Of a DNA stretch of 64,000 bases, positions 33,671 through 44,500 are shown in pieces. Source of the stretch: an uncultured Clostridia bacterium. GTDB taxonomy: Bacteria; Bacillota; Clostridia; UBA1381. The stretch lies in NCBI GenBank assembly GCA_934476675.1, contig CAKSOE010000001.1, positions 124,001 to 188,000 of the forward strand, in the 5' to 3' direction. Position 1 is the first letter of the stretch; every line of letters starts with the position of its first letter. The translations under genes and the position numbers were made by a program. The notes under the pieces are model-generated. The model was given only the letters and a program-made list of their open reading frames with translations, was not told where the DNA came from and made no database searches.

Positions 33671-35269
33671 ATGAAAAACAATATCAGAAGAAGTATATCA
33701 TTTGCAGCTGCGCTGATTATGTGTACCGCAGCGGTGTCGGGATGCGGAGAAAAGAAAGAATCTGCAACAAAAACAAGCACGCTTAATTTTGAGGGTTATC
33801 CGGTAAATACGGATGAAACACTCACGTGGTATATGCCCTTGAGTCAGGAATTATCGCAGGTTACAGCGACTATGGAAAGCACACCGTTTGCAAAGGAGCT
33901 GGAAAAGAAAACAGGAATAAAGGTCAAGTACGAGCATCCGCCGATAGGTCAGGAGGAGGAAAGATTTAACATTATGCTTTCCGCAGACAAACTGCCGGAT
34001 CTTATATCTTACGAATGGTACAAATATGCGGGAGGCCCATCAAAAGCAATAGACGAAAAGGTAATCATGAAGCTGACAGACATTATTGCAAAGGATGCGC
34101 CGAATCTGAAAAAATATCTTGACGAGCATCCGGAAATTGATAAAATGGTAAAAGATGATGACAATGATTACTATTGTTTCCCGTTTCTGAGGGGAGATGA
34201 GAGTCTTTTGGTGTCCTGCGGCCCGATAATCAGAAAGGACTGGCTTGATGAGCTGGGACTTGATATGCCGGAGACAATGGACGACTGGCATACGGTTCTG
34301 AAAGCGTTTAAGGAGAAGAAAGGCGCCGCCGCACCGCTGACAATGCAGACCTACATATTAAGTCTGGGTGATTTTGTCGGAGCATACGGAGTTAAGAAGG
34401 ATTTTTCCGTTGAGAACGGCAAGGTTGTGTACGGCCCGTATGATGAGAGATATAGAGAGTTTTTAAAAACCTTTTCGGAGTGGTATAAAGAGGGACTGAT
34501 TGATAAGGATATTGCAAGTGTTGACGCAAAATCGCTTGACACTAATTTCCTTAATGCAAAATCGGGAGCAACGGTTTATTATTCGGGAGCGGGTATCGGA
34601 AGATGGCAGAATGCTATCGCGTCAAAAGACCCGAATGCGGAATTTGTTCCTGTTTCTCATCCGGTACTCAACAAAGGCGAAACGCCTAAATTCGGTCAGA
34701 AAGATACGTGGTATGTGTCAAGAGGTGCGGTCGCTGTAAGCACGTCGTGCAAAAATCCGTCGCTTGCGGCAAGATTGCTTGATTACGGCTACTCAGAGGA
34801 CGGAGGTATGCTCTTTAACTTCGGTGTTGAGGGTGAAAGCTATAACATGAAGGACGGTTATCCGACATATACCGATAAGATATTAAAAAATCCGGATGGT
34901 CTGTCGATGGGGGCGGCTTTAAGCAGTTATGCAATGGCGGCAGACTGCGGCCCGTTTATCCAGGATAAAAGATATATAGAACAGTATTACAGCAATCCCA
35001 ATCAAAAGCAGGCTCTGGAGGTGTGGGCAAAGAGCGACGCAGACAAAAACAGTCTGCCAAAAATCACCCTTAACTCAGAGGAAAGCAAAGAAACAGCCTC
35101 ACTGCTGACAAGTATTCAGACGTATGTTGACGAGCATACCGTAAGATTTATTACCGGTGCGGAAAATATCGACAGCTTTGACAGTTACTTAAAGGGACTT
35201 GAGGATCTGGGAATAAATAAGGTTATCGAGGTGTACCAGAAAGCGTATGAACGTTATATGCATAGATAA
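33671..35269 (+). CDS. Sugar ABC transporter substrate-binding lipoprotein (LplA-like)
   Basis: The 532-residue precursor has a lipoprotein signal peptide with lipobox AVSG-C (Cys at about 25) and a large periplasmic-binding-protein fold (solute-binding family 1). KLPDLISYEWYKYAGG and FPFLRGDESL-like segments follow the LplA/YtcQ type. It captures oligosaccharides outside the membrane. The start is ATG 33671, preceded by CGGAGGAG. It is the first gene of a binding-protein/permease/permease operon; no ATPase gene is present, so a shared MsmK-type ATPase is expected elsewhere. Confidence 0.92.
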   Translation: MKNNIRRSISFAAALIMCTAAVSGCGEKKESATKTSTLNFEGYPVNTDETLTWYMPLSQELSQVTATMESTPFAKELEKKTGIKVKYEHPPIGQEEERFNIMLSADKLPDLISYEWYKYAGGPSKAIDEKVIMKLTDIIAKDAPNLKKYLDEHPEIDKMVKDDDNDYYCFPFLRGDESLLVSCGPIIRKDWLDELGLDMPETMDDWHTVLKAFKEKKGAAAPLTMQTYILSLGDFVGAYGVKKDFSVENGKVVYGPYDERYREFLKTFSEWYKEGLIDKDIASVDAKSLDTNFLNAKSGATVYYSGAGIGRWQNAIASKDPNAEFVPVSHPVLNKGETPKFGQKDTWYVSRGAVAVSTSCKNPSLAARLLDYGYSEDGGMLFNFGVEGESYNMKDGYPTYTDKILKNPDGLSMGAALSSYAMAADCGPFIQDKRYIEQYYSNPNQKQALEVWAKSDADKNSLPKITLNSEESKETASLLTSIQTYVDEHTVRFITGAENIDSFDSYLKGLEDLGINKVIEVYQKAYERYMHR

Positions 35270-35290
35270 AATGCGGGAGGATAAGTTCGG

Positions 35291-36214
35291 ATGGAAAAGA
35301 AAAAAAGCTTGATTTTCAGGTTAAAACAGGATATCAGGCGAAACGGTGTTCTGTATTTGCTGGTTCTGCCCGTTCTGGCATTTTACATTCTGTTTCATTA
35401 TAAGCCTATGTACGGAACGCTTATAGCCTTCAAGGATTTTCAGCCAAGACTCGGAATTATGGGCAGTCCGTGGGTAGGATTCGATAACTTCAAGGCGTTT
35501 TTTACAAACCCGTACTTTATGCGTGTTTTGAAAAACACCCTGGTAATCAGCGTGTCAAATATATTGTTTACATTTCCGGCACCTATCATATTAGCGCTGC
35601 TGATTAATGAGATGAGAGGAGAAAAATTTAAAAAGGGTGTGCAGACGATTTCCTATCTGCCTCATTTCATATCTTTGGTTGTTGTGTGCAGTATGGTAAA
35701 GGAATTTACGTCAAGCGACGGTTTTGTAACGGATATAGCGGTTATGTTCGGAATGGAAAGACAGACTATGCTGAATAATCAGAATCTGTTTGTGCCTATT
35801 TATATTTTATCCGATATATGGCAGAATGTCGGATGGAGTTCAATTATATATCTGGCGGCTCTTACGGGAATAGATACCGAGCTTTACGATGCGGCAAGCA
35901 TTGACGGAGCAGGGCGGTTTAAAAAGGTTTTGTACGTTACAATTCCGGGAATATTGCCACAGATAATAATAATGCTGATTCTGGCAATAGGCGGTATGAT
36001 GAATGTTGGATACGAAAAGATAATTCTGCTTTATAATCCTGCAACTTATAACACTGCGGACGTTATAAATTCATACGTTTACAGAGAGGGTCTTGTCAGC
36101 AGAAATTACGGATACAGCACGGCGGTAGGTTTGTTCAACTCGGTAATAAACTGCATACTGCTGTTTGCGTCAAACCATATAAGCAAAAAGGTAAGCGATA
36201 CATCACTGTGGTAA
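35291..36214 (+). CDS. Sugar ABC transporter permease (LplB-like)
   Basis: The 307-residue inner-membrane permease has six membrane segments. The start LYLLVLPVLAFYILFHYKPMYG is characteristic of LplB/YteP-type proteins, and the ATPase-coupling loop (about residue 195-220) reads DAASIDGAGRFKKVLYVTIPG. It is separated from the binding-protein gene by 21 bases. Confidence 0.94.
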   Translation: MEKKKSLIFRLKQDIRRNGVLYLLVLPVLAFYILFHYKPMYGTLIAFKDFQPRLGIMGSPWVGFDNFKAFFTNPYFMRVLKNTLVISVSNILFTFPAPIILALLINEMRGEKFKKGVQTISYLPHFISLVVVCSMVKEFTSSDGFVTDIAVMFGMERQTMLNNQNLFVPIYILSDIWQNVGWSSIIYLAALTGIDTELYDAASIDGAGRFKKVLYVTIPGILPQIIIMLILAIGGMMNVGYEKIILLYNPATYNTADVINSYVYREGLVSRNYGYSTAVGLFNSVINCILLFASNHISKKVSDTSLW

Positions 36215-36238
36215 CCTTAATGCGGAAAGGAATAAAAA

Positions 36239-37132
36239 ATGAAAAGTCAAAATAAAATAAAGGCTTCGGCAGGCTCTGTAATATTCGATATATTTCTTTA
36301 CATACTCATGACATTGGTAATAGCAGTAACATTGTATCCGATGCTTCATGTGCTGTTCGGCTCGCTCAGCGAAGGCAGCAAACTGATTGCACATTCGGGA
36401 ATAATGCTTTGTCCGCAGGGATTTTCTCTGGCGGGGTATCGAAGCGTATTCAAAGACCCGATGATACTGAGAGGATATGCAAATACTCTCTTTGTCGTTT
36501 TGGTCGGAGTAGGTTTAAGCATATTCCTTACGATACTCGGCGCATATTTTCTTTCAAGAAAAAATGTTATGTTCAAAAAGCTGATAATGCTGATGATATT
36601 GTTTACGATGTTTTTCAGCGGCGGAATGATTCCGTTTTATTTTACGGTAAGAGATTTGGGACTGGAAAACAGCATATGGGCGCTGATTATTCCGTCGGCA
36701 ATGAACACCTTTAACCTGATTATAATGAGAACGGGATTTGAATCAATTCCAGATTCCATTGAAGAAGCGGCAAAAATAGACGGCGCCGGAGAACTGACGA
36801 TTATGTTCAGGATCATGGTTCCGCTGGCAATGGCAACAATCGCGGTGGTGCTGCTTTACTATACGGTTGATAAGTGGAATTCATGGTTTCATGCTATGAT
36901 ATTTATACGTGACAGAGAGAAATATCCGCTTCAGCTTGTACTGCGCGGAGTGCTTATGACAAATGATGTGGCGGCAATGACAGGCGGAGCAAGCGTAAGC
37001 GATCAGGAATCAATAAGCGAATCGGTAAAGTATGCGGTTATCATAGTGTCAACGCTTCCGGTGTTGCTGCTGTACCCGTGTTTGCAGAAATATTTTGTCA
37101 AAGGCATGATGGTCGGTGCGGTCAAGGGATGA
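36239..37132 (+). CDS. Sugar ABC transporter permease (LplC/YtcP-like)
   Basis: The 297-residue second permease has six membrane segments and the coupling loop EEAAKIDGAGELTIMFRIMVPL. The N-terminus FDIFLYILMTLVIAVTLYPMLHVLFGS is typical of the YtcP/LplC group. This family often imports uronic-acid-containing or branched oligosaccharides next to GH88/GH105 enzymes, which fits the GH88 gene about 16 kb downstream. Confidence 0.94.
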   Translation: MKSQNKIKASAGSVIFDIFLYILMTLVIAVTLYPMLHVLFGSLSEGSKLIAHSGIMLCPQGFSLAGYRSVFKDPMILRGYANTLFVVLVGVGLSIFLTILGAYFLSRKNVMFKKLIMLMILFTMFFSGGMIPFYFTVRDLGLENSIWALIIPSAMNTFNLIIMRTGFESIPDSIEEAAKIDGAGELTIMFRIMVPLAMATIAVVLLYYTVDKWNSWFHAMIFIRDREKYPLQLVLRGVLMTNDVAAMTGGASVSDQESISESVKYAVIIVSTLPVLLLYPCLQKYFVKGMMVGAVKG

Positions 37133-37155
37133 TTTTTTTGAAAAGGAGAATGCTT

Positions 37156-38844
37156 GTGAAAAAGGAATTTTTAAAAAAGGCAATAGTGCTTGGCGGTGTG
37201 TTTATGCTTGCGGCAGCGCTAAAAGCAAATGCGGCGGATATAAGCGTCAGAGCTGTATTTGACCCATTGAACGGAAATCTGACAGTCGGCGGAAATTCGG
37301 AGGAGAACGTTGTCATTACCGTAATAAAAAGCGGTACGGAATACAGCGATTTATACGATTCGCAGCCGGACGAGTTCCAGTATGTCTCGCCGGAGGGCGG
37401 AAAGTATTCATATACATTTGATTTTTCAGACGGTGAATTGTCAAAGAAATATATTGTTTCGGCAACGTCATATTCGGGGGAGGCAAGCAGTACCTTTATA
37501 TGTTACAGCAACGAAGCGGCACAGGAATTTTTTGAAAATAATCTTAAAGGAAAAAGTGAAGAGGAATTCTGCCCGGTAATGGAGAAAAACGGCGGAGTGT
37601 TCGGCTTTGACTATGAGGATGATATTCATGTTAAATACGGAAGTGAAATTATACGTATATTGTATGCATTTAAAAACAACAGCGCGGAGGATATTATAAA
37701 GAACTATTCTGTTGCAAAAATTTATGCACAGCTCGGCGGTGCGGATAAATCCGATGTGGAAACGCTTATTTCAAAATACGCCGAGGAGCTCGGATTGGAT
37801 TTCAAGGCGGACTGGGCCGACAGGATTAACGAACAGGTAAAAGATGATATTGTCGAAGCCGTTGTGAAGTGTGATTATGCCGAGATAGCGTCAAAAAAAG
37901 ACAAAAACTTTAAAAAAGTCCTTGATGATTTTTTTATAACAGCATTGTGCCAAAAAGCCGAAAGCTGGTTGGCAGTCAGAAATCTAATAATAGAGGATTA
38001 CTATGAAATTTTTGCGGATAAGCTCAAAAGCAGCAAGTATACGGCACTGAAATCAAAGGACGCAGTATTTATTGACATGATGAGTTACCGTTCGGGATTT
38101 ACGTCGGCAGCCTCAATAGCGGATATATTGGATTCGTCGATAAAAAGACAATATGACAAGGAATCGGAAGAACCTAAGCGTACGCAGGGCGGCGGAGGCG
38201 GCGGTTCGGGTTCCGGCTCGGGCAAAAGCAGCGTGTCGGGATTGGCAGGCGGCAGTTCGGCTGCACCGAAACCGGAATCAAACGTAAAAGAAAACACCGA
38301 TACGGCGCAGAGCTTTAAGGACGTTTTAAAAACACATTGGTGTGCGGCAGATATTGAAAAATTATCAGAAAAAGGCATTGTAAGCGGATATGATGACGGA
38401 ACATTCCGACCGGAGGAGAGCGTGAGCCGCGCCGAATTTGTAAAGCTTGTAATTTCGGCATTCGGAGGAACTGCGGACGGTGAATATGACGAAAACTTTG
38501 CTGACGTAAAAAAGTCGGACTGGTTTGCGCCGTATATCGGGACTGCAAGCTCCCTCGGAATAATTAACGGCGACGGCGAAAAATTTAATCCGAACAGCCA
38601 TATTACACGTGAGGACGCAGCGGTAATTGTATACCGCATAGGTGCGCAAAAGCTTGCAAAAGGGGATAAATCTGACTTTACGGACGGTGCGGAGGTAGCG
38701 GATTATGCGGCAGAAGCGGTGTCGGCGCTGTCATTAAACGGAATTATAAACGGTTTCGGGAACGGAATGTTTATGCCCAAAAAGGAAATCACAAGAGCTG
38801 AAAGCGTAAGTATAATTTGCAGACTGTTTGAAATATTGAAATAG
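37156..38844 (+). CDS. Surface protein with three C-terminal SLH domains
   Basis: The 562 residues begin with a signal peptide (about 1-24). A region of unknown function follows (about 25-340), then a Gly/Ser-rich linker (about 345-375) and three S-layer homology domains (about 390-562). The SLH hallmarks are SFKDVLKTHWCAADIEKLSEKGI, VSGYDDGTFRPEESVSRAEF and ITREDAAVIVYR. SLH domains bind pyruvylated secondary cell-wall polymer, so the protein sits on the surface. The start is GTG 37156, because AAAGGAG (37142-37148) is 7 bases upstream and the nearer ATG 37150 is too close. It follows the permease at once and may help capture substrate. Confidence 0.85.
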   Translation: MKKEFLKKAIVLGGVFMLAAALKANAADISVRAVFDPLNGNLTVGGNSEENVVITVIKSGTEYSDLYDSQPDEFQYVSPEGGKYSYTFDFSDGELSKKYIVSATSYSGEASSTFICYSNEAAQEFFENNLKGKSEEEFCPVMEKNGGVFGFDYEDDIHVKYGSEIIRILYAFKNNSAEDIIKNYSVAKIYAQLGGADKSDVETLISKYAEELGLDFKADWADRINEQVKDDIVEAVVKCDYAEIASKKDKNFKKVLDDFFITALCQKAESWLAVRNLIIEDYYEIFADKLKSSKYTALKSKDAVFIDMMSYRSGFTSAASIADILDSSIKRQYDKESEEPKRTQGGGGGGSGSGSGKSSVSGLAGGSSAAPKPESNVKENTDTAQSFKDVLKTHWCAADIEKLSEKGIVSGYDDGTFRPEESVSRAEFVKLVISAFGGTADGEYDENFADVKKSDWFAPYIGTASSLGIINGDGEKFNPNSHITREDAAVIVYRIGAQKLAKGDKSDFTDGAEVADYAAEAVSALSLNGIINGFGNGMFMPKKEITRAESVSIICRLFEILK

Positions 38845-38856
38845 GAGGCGATAGAG

Positions 38857-41523
38857 TTGAGAAAAATTCGGAATATGATTACAGCGGCAATTCTGGCTGT
38901 TTCAATATGCAGCGGATCTGTTCCGGTGTATGCGGAGGACATCGCGGAAACAGAAATAAGCATAGATACCGGAAGTGAGGTTTATGAGTTTCTGGATTAT
39001 CTTGGTGTCTTTGATGAAATCGGCATCAATGCTTATGCGAAAGAAATTACAAGAGCAAAATTCCTTGCCATTGCAATAAATACGGCGCAGTTCCCTTTGC
39101 TTGAAACGGAAACTGAATTTTCGGACTTACATAAAAATCATGAATATTATTCTTATATTGCGTCTGCGGCGGCGGCAGGATATATAGACAATACGAATGG
39201 AGCTTTTGAGCCGGACAGGGAAATTACCCTGAACGAGGCGTTAAAAATACTTGTTTCCGCGCTCGGATATTCCACAGCGGCGGAAACGCTCGGCGGTTAT
39301 CCGAATGCCTACATAAGCATTGCGGACAGTATAGGGCTGCTTGATAAAATAGGAGGTGTCCGTAATATTGACGGAAATACTATGATACAGCTTATGTATA
39401 ATTTTCTCACCGCAGATATGGCGGACGCCCCTAACGGTACGGAGAAGAGTGTAAGTTTTGTTTCAGACAGCGGAAAAACACTGCTTACGGAAAACTATAA
39501 GCTTGAGAAAACCACCGGAGTTATAACATCTGCAGGAATGACCTCAATAAACAGCGATGCGCCGACGGTGTCGGGCTTTGGCATGAACGGTGAAATTTTC
39601 GGAACAGGTATATATAATGAAGAAAAATATCTGGGTTTAAAAGCGGACTTATACTATGATGAGGACAGAACGGTGCGGACGATTTTGCCGCATGACAATA
39701 AAACAGCCGTTATTTTGCCTGAAGATATAGATACGGTACATAATGGTGAAATTACTGTCTATAACGGAAAGCACAGAGATAAGTATAAGACTGACAAAGC
39801 ATTAAGCTTTGTCAGAAACGGCAGACTGACGGCGCACACGGCGGAAGATTTTATATTTGACGGCGGAAAGATAACGCTTATTGACAATGATAAGGACGAC
39901 GTGTATGAAATTGCGCTGGCAGAGGTAATAGAATACGTTGTTGCCGGAACGGTGGATTTTTCCGAAAGAATATTATATAACAAATTCGGCGGCGGTGCGT
40001 ACAGCTTTAAAGAAACGGGAAATTTCAGCTACAAAGGATTTCTGTTTGATGCGGTGTCGGGGAAAACAGAGGCTATGACCTTTGAAGAAATTGAAAACGG
40101 TGAACTGCTGGAAATTAAAATGAGCGATGACGGCGAATTGATAAACTTTACGGCGGTGAAAAATCCTCTCCGCGGAAAAATCACCGGAAAAAGCGCCGAA
40201 AGCCTTACAATAAACGGAACGGAATACAAAACCACAAAATATTTCCGTGAAAATGAGACAAAGCTGCAATTTAATATAATGTATGATTTCAGTCTTGATT
40301 CAACAGGAAGAATTGCATATGCGGCTGAAAACAATACAAGTTCAATGCAGTATGCTTTTCTGATAGGGTACGGCAGAGACGATAATCTGGAGGAGGTATG
40401 GTTAAAGCTTGTCGGAACAGACGGAAATTCGGTGCGATATAAGCTTGATGAAAAGGTGACGTTTGACGGCAAAAAAATGAAGGCCGTTTCCGATACGATT
40501 AAAACGGCATTATACGAAAGCGGTACGGCAAAATATCAGATTATCAGATACAAGGTTAACGATAACGGCGAAATATCGGCAATAGATACGGCGGAAAAAC
40601 CATCGGGAACAAACGTTGCAGATAAATGGAAAAAGGACGATTACGGCGATGACAGCCTTGTAATGAACGTCAGCGGAGTAACCGGTGCATACAGCTCCGG
40701 CAGAGCGCTTTCGCCGATATGCACGATTGACGGAACGATATTATTCATGGTTCCGAAAGACCTTGCACCGGGCACGAAGTTCAGTGACAGGAGCTTTACT
40801 GTCGGAACAAGCAGTTCGCTTACGGAGCATCACTCTTATAAATTTGACGGATATGATTTCAATTCGGCAATGTGTCCGCAGGTGGCTGTGGTATACAGCG
40901 AAGAGGCAGTTGCCGAGGGGACGGTATCCTTGATAGAGCCTTTGATTTGGTATGAAGGCTGTGTGGTAGAGAATATATGCGAATCAATAAACGAAGATGA
41001 TGAAATTGTAAAAAAGCTTACGGTTGTGGATAGAGGAACGTTTAAGTCCTACTACATTTCAAAGGATATAGAAGAAGCAATGCAGGTAAACAATATACCA
41101 ATGCCGGAACCGGGAGATATTGTCCGGCTGACGATTAAAAATACCGACGAGGTGTACGGAATTTCGATTGATGCGGAATATGACGAAAAAACAGGTACCG
41201 TAAAAATTAAAAATTATCTGGACGATTCGTTTACATATCGTACATATATAAGCGGAAAAGCGTTTGCAAAGGGTTCTTCCTCAATCACGATACTCGGCGA
41301 TACAAAGCGTACAAACAGCTCGGTGGATATAGTAGATAATCTTATGACTGTCGGCTTGAATGTAACCAATATAGTAAAATTCAGACGCTCATCTAAGGAA
41401 TGTCAGCCGGCAAGACTGAGCGACGTTGTAACTGCACTTGAAGCAGGGGAAGAGAGCGCAAGCTACGTATGCGTCAAAACCGAATACGGCAAGGTGAGAA
41501 CGCTTGCAATTTACGTAGACTGA
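38857..41523 (+). CDS. Large surface protein with N-terminal SLH domains
   Basis: The 888 residues have a signal peptide (about 1-26) and two or three SLH-type repeats (about 40-205). The hallmarks are LDYLGVFDEIGINAYAKEITRAKFLAIAINTA and the FEPDREITLNEALKILVSALGY segment. A long domain rich in predicted strands and of unknown function (about 215-888) follows. The start is TTG 38857 with AGGAGG 8 bases upstream. It lies 12 bases after the other SLH gene, with SLH modules at the opposite end of the protein. No enzyme motif was recognised. Confidence 0.8.
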   Translation: MRKIRNMITAAILAVSICSGSVPVYAEDIAETEISIDTGSEVYEFLDYLGVFDEIGINAYAKEITRAKFLAIAINTAQFPLLETETEFSDLHKNHEYYSYIASAAAAGYIDNTNGAFEPDREITLNEALKILVSALGYSTAAETLGGYPNAYISIADSIGLLDKIGGVRNIDGNTMIQLMYNFLTADMADAPNGTEKSVSFVSDSGKTLLTENYKLEKTTGVITSAGMTSINSDAPTVSGFGMNGEIFGTGIYNEEKYLGLKADLYYDEDRTVRTILPHDNKTAVILPEDIDTVHNGEITVYNGKHRDKYKTDKALSFVRNGRLTAHTAEDFIFDGGKITLIDNDKDDVYEIALAEVIEYVVAGTVDFSERILYNKFGGGAYSFKETGNFSYKGFLFDAVSGKTEAMTFEEIENGELLEIKMSDDGELINFTAVKNPLRGKITGKSAESLTINGTEYKTTKYFRENETKLQFNIMYDFSLDSTGRIAYAAENNTSSMQYAFLIGYGRDDNLEEVWLKLVGTDGNSVRYKLDEKVTFDGKKMKAVSDTIKTALYESGTAKYQIIRYKVNDNGEISAIDTAEKPSGTNVADKWKKDDYGDDSLVMNVSGVTGAYSSGRALSPICTIDGTILFMVPKDLAPGTKFSDRSFTVGTSSSLTEHHSYKFDGYDFNSAMCPQVAVVYSEEAVAEGTVSLIEPLIWYEGCVVENICESINEDDEIVKKLTVVDRGTFKSYYISKDIEEAMQVNNIPMPEPGDIVRLTIKNTDEVYGISIDAEYDEKTGTVKIKNYLDDSFTYRTYISGKAFAKGSSSITILGDTKRTNSSVDIVDNLMTVGLNVTNIVKFRRSSKECQPARLSDVVTALEAGEESASYVCVKTEYGKVRTLAIYVD

Positions 41524-41537
41524 ATGGAGGATTGAAT

Positions 41538-44500
41538 ATGTTAAAAAAGATTACGGCGCTTTTAACTGCCGCTGCGCTGACGATGTCGGCAATGCCGATG
41601 CTTGCTGCCGCGGCAGGCTCCGATATATTTGTTTATGAAGCATTTGACGATTATGCCACAAACGGCAGTCCGGCGGGAACTGTTTCGGCAAGCGGAATTG
41701 ATGCGAGAGTGGTTGAACGCAGCGACAGCGACAAAGCTCTTTTTGCAAAGGCATGGGGCGAAAAAGCAAAGATGACGGCAAATCTGACAGCTTCGTCGGA
41801 GCGTATGATTTTGCAGGCGGACATAATGATAACGGGAGAAAGTACATCGGGAAACCTCTTTTCGCTTACCTGCGGTTCAAAAACACTTACGCTCTTAAAA
41901 TTAGACGGTGATGTGCTGACTTTAAACGATGGCAAAAAAATATGCGGCATAAGATACGGCAAATGGACGACAATAGCCGCACGTGTAAATTTAAACGCAG
42001 GTCTGACGGATATATATGTAGACGGACGCGAATATATTTCGGGCTGGTATCTGCCGTCGGTAGGATACAATGCGCCCGGTAAAGCTGTATGGGATATAGC
42101 GCCGCCCGATGACGGGACATCGTGTCTTTACATGGATAACGTAAAAATTTACGGCGGAAGTGAGTTTCTCAAAGATTCTGCATTTCCGGATAAACCGTTA
42201 AACAATGAACGTGAAGAATTTGAAGAAACCACAGTGATGCCGGAACAGTCAAAGGTCATCGGAGTATATGACTATAATGACGCCGCCGCATCGGGAACAC
42301 AGCCTAAATCGTCAAAGTGGGATTGGGTTGAGGCTGATACGGGAAATAAGTGTATGCATTTCAGCACAAAGGCGCTTACGAGCGAGGACCCGTTTATGGA
42401 TACAACGTTTCCTGAGCTTGCAACGGAAAACAAATATGTGGTTGAGGCAAAAATTCGGATCAAGGATATTGTCGGAAGCTCAAGAATAGAGTTTATGGAC
42501 GCAAAGGATTCGGGACGTAACGGGTGGAGAATAGGCGCATATTTTGCATCGGACGGAAATATTTATATGCGAAGTACGGGCGTGTTTGTCGGCAAATGGT
42601 CAAAAAACGAATGGGTAAGGCTGGCGCTTTGCTATAATATACCTGCCGGAACGGTTGACGCATGGATGAGTACGGGCGGCGGAGAAATGAAACAGGTTCT
42701 TAAAGCAAGTCCCGCAGATGATACGCTTTTTCCGACACAGTTCCGTATATGTGCGCAGGTTTATGCCGGCAGCAACATAGAATTTGATGTTGACGATGTA
42801 AAAGCGTATCAGGGAACAAAGCCAAGAGACGTCAGAAAAGAGGATGTCGGTTCAAACAGTACTACCGCACGCGGTACGGTAATGGATACCGAGGAACGCA
42901 TCAAGCCGCTTATAGGGAATGCCAAAATACTTATGCCAAATAATGAGACGATGTATGTAAACGGCGCGAAAAAGTCGTATACTCTTGCGGCAAACAAGCC
43001 GTTTATTACGGGCGACGGAGTGTTTATGATTCCTCTTACGATGCTGGACGAAATCACAGGAAGTCAGAGCCTTTGGAATAATACAAGCGGCGAAGGGGTG
43101 ATAAACGGAAAGTGGACGATAAAAACGGGGTCTGCAAATGCGGTATCGGCAGAAAAAACAATTGAATTGTCAAAGCCGGCAGAGCTTATAAACGGAACGC
43201 TGTATTTGCCCATGCGCAGCATTTGTACGGATATGCTCGGAAAGAGTATTATGTGGGACGACAGAGGTTTTGCGATCATTTCGGAGGGAAAATTCAAATA
43301 TACCGATGATGAAAACTTCTATAAGGCATATGAGCCGATAGATCAGATATATCGTTATATGCAGTTTGACAGACCGAGCGGTTCGGAAATGATTAAGACC
43401 GTTAAGAATATTCATCCGAATAACGGACATCCGCGGCTGATGTATACGGATTCAGCGGCGGAGCATATCAAAAACCTTATAGAAAATAATCAGACCTCGG
43501 CAGAGATTTATGCAAAAACACTGGCAAGAGCAGATGAATATGTAACAAACGGAGCGTCAGCATATTTCAAATCGGATACTCCCGACAGCAATAAGCAGAG
43601 TCAGGGCGGAGCGGCACAGAATGCAGTGGAAATTCTGAGCGTTGCTTACAGTGTAACCGAAGATACAAAATATCTCGATACAATTGCAGATATTATAGAT
43701 ATTTTGTGCGCGTACGATACGCTCGGACAGTGGACTTCGCTTCTGGCAACCGGAAGCTGGTCGGCGGCGGTAGGTTTAGGATATGATATAACATATAATT
43801 ATCTTAACGCATCATCAGCCGGAAAAGCAAAGCTTGCCGCATGGAGAGAAAGAATTTATGCTCTTGCATACCCGAATCTTGTTTCTACATATGAGTCGGG
43901 TGTGGGATTAAGATGGTATAACATTCTGGATAACTTCGGAATTGTTATCGGCAGCGGCTATATGACGCTTCTTCTTGCGCTTGCAGATGAGGAAGATAAC
44001 TATGACGAAACACAGTATCTTTTGGAAAATGTAATGAAAACCCTTGAATACACAGCGCCGTTTTTTGCACCTGACGGAGGATGGTACGAGGGACTTGACT
44101 ATTGGATGTTTTCGCAGGAATACCTGACATTGTTCTTTGAATGTTTGCAGAACAGCTGCGGCAATATGTACGGATTTGACACAATACCGGGAATTATGAC
44201 GTCGGGCTATGCTTTTCTGTACGGCGTGACGCCGAACGGAAAGTTTAACTTCCATGATGCAGACGATCCGCCCGAAAACAGCGTATCTCCGTATTACTAT
44301 GCAATGCAGGGAGATCCGGTAATCGGAAAAGCGTGGAAGAGAATGTATACACAAAGCTTTGAGGAAAGACCGAATATATATCACTGGCGGCAGCTGCTGT
44401 GGTATGATGCAAGCTATGACAATGCGGACGACATTACCCTGCCGCTTGATAAATACATTCGTGTGGCGGAATACGGAACCATGAGAAATTCGTGGGAGAC

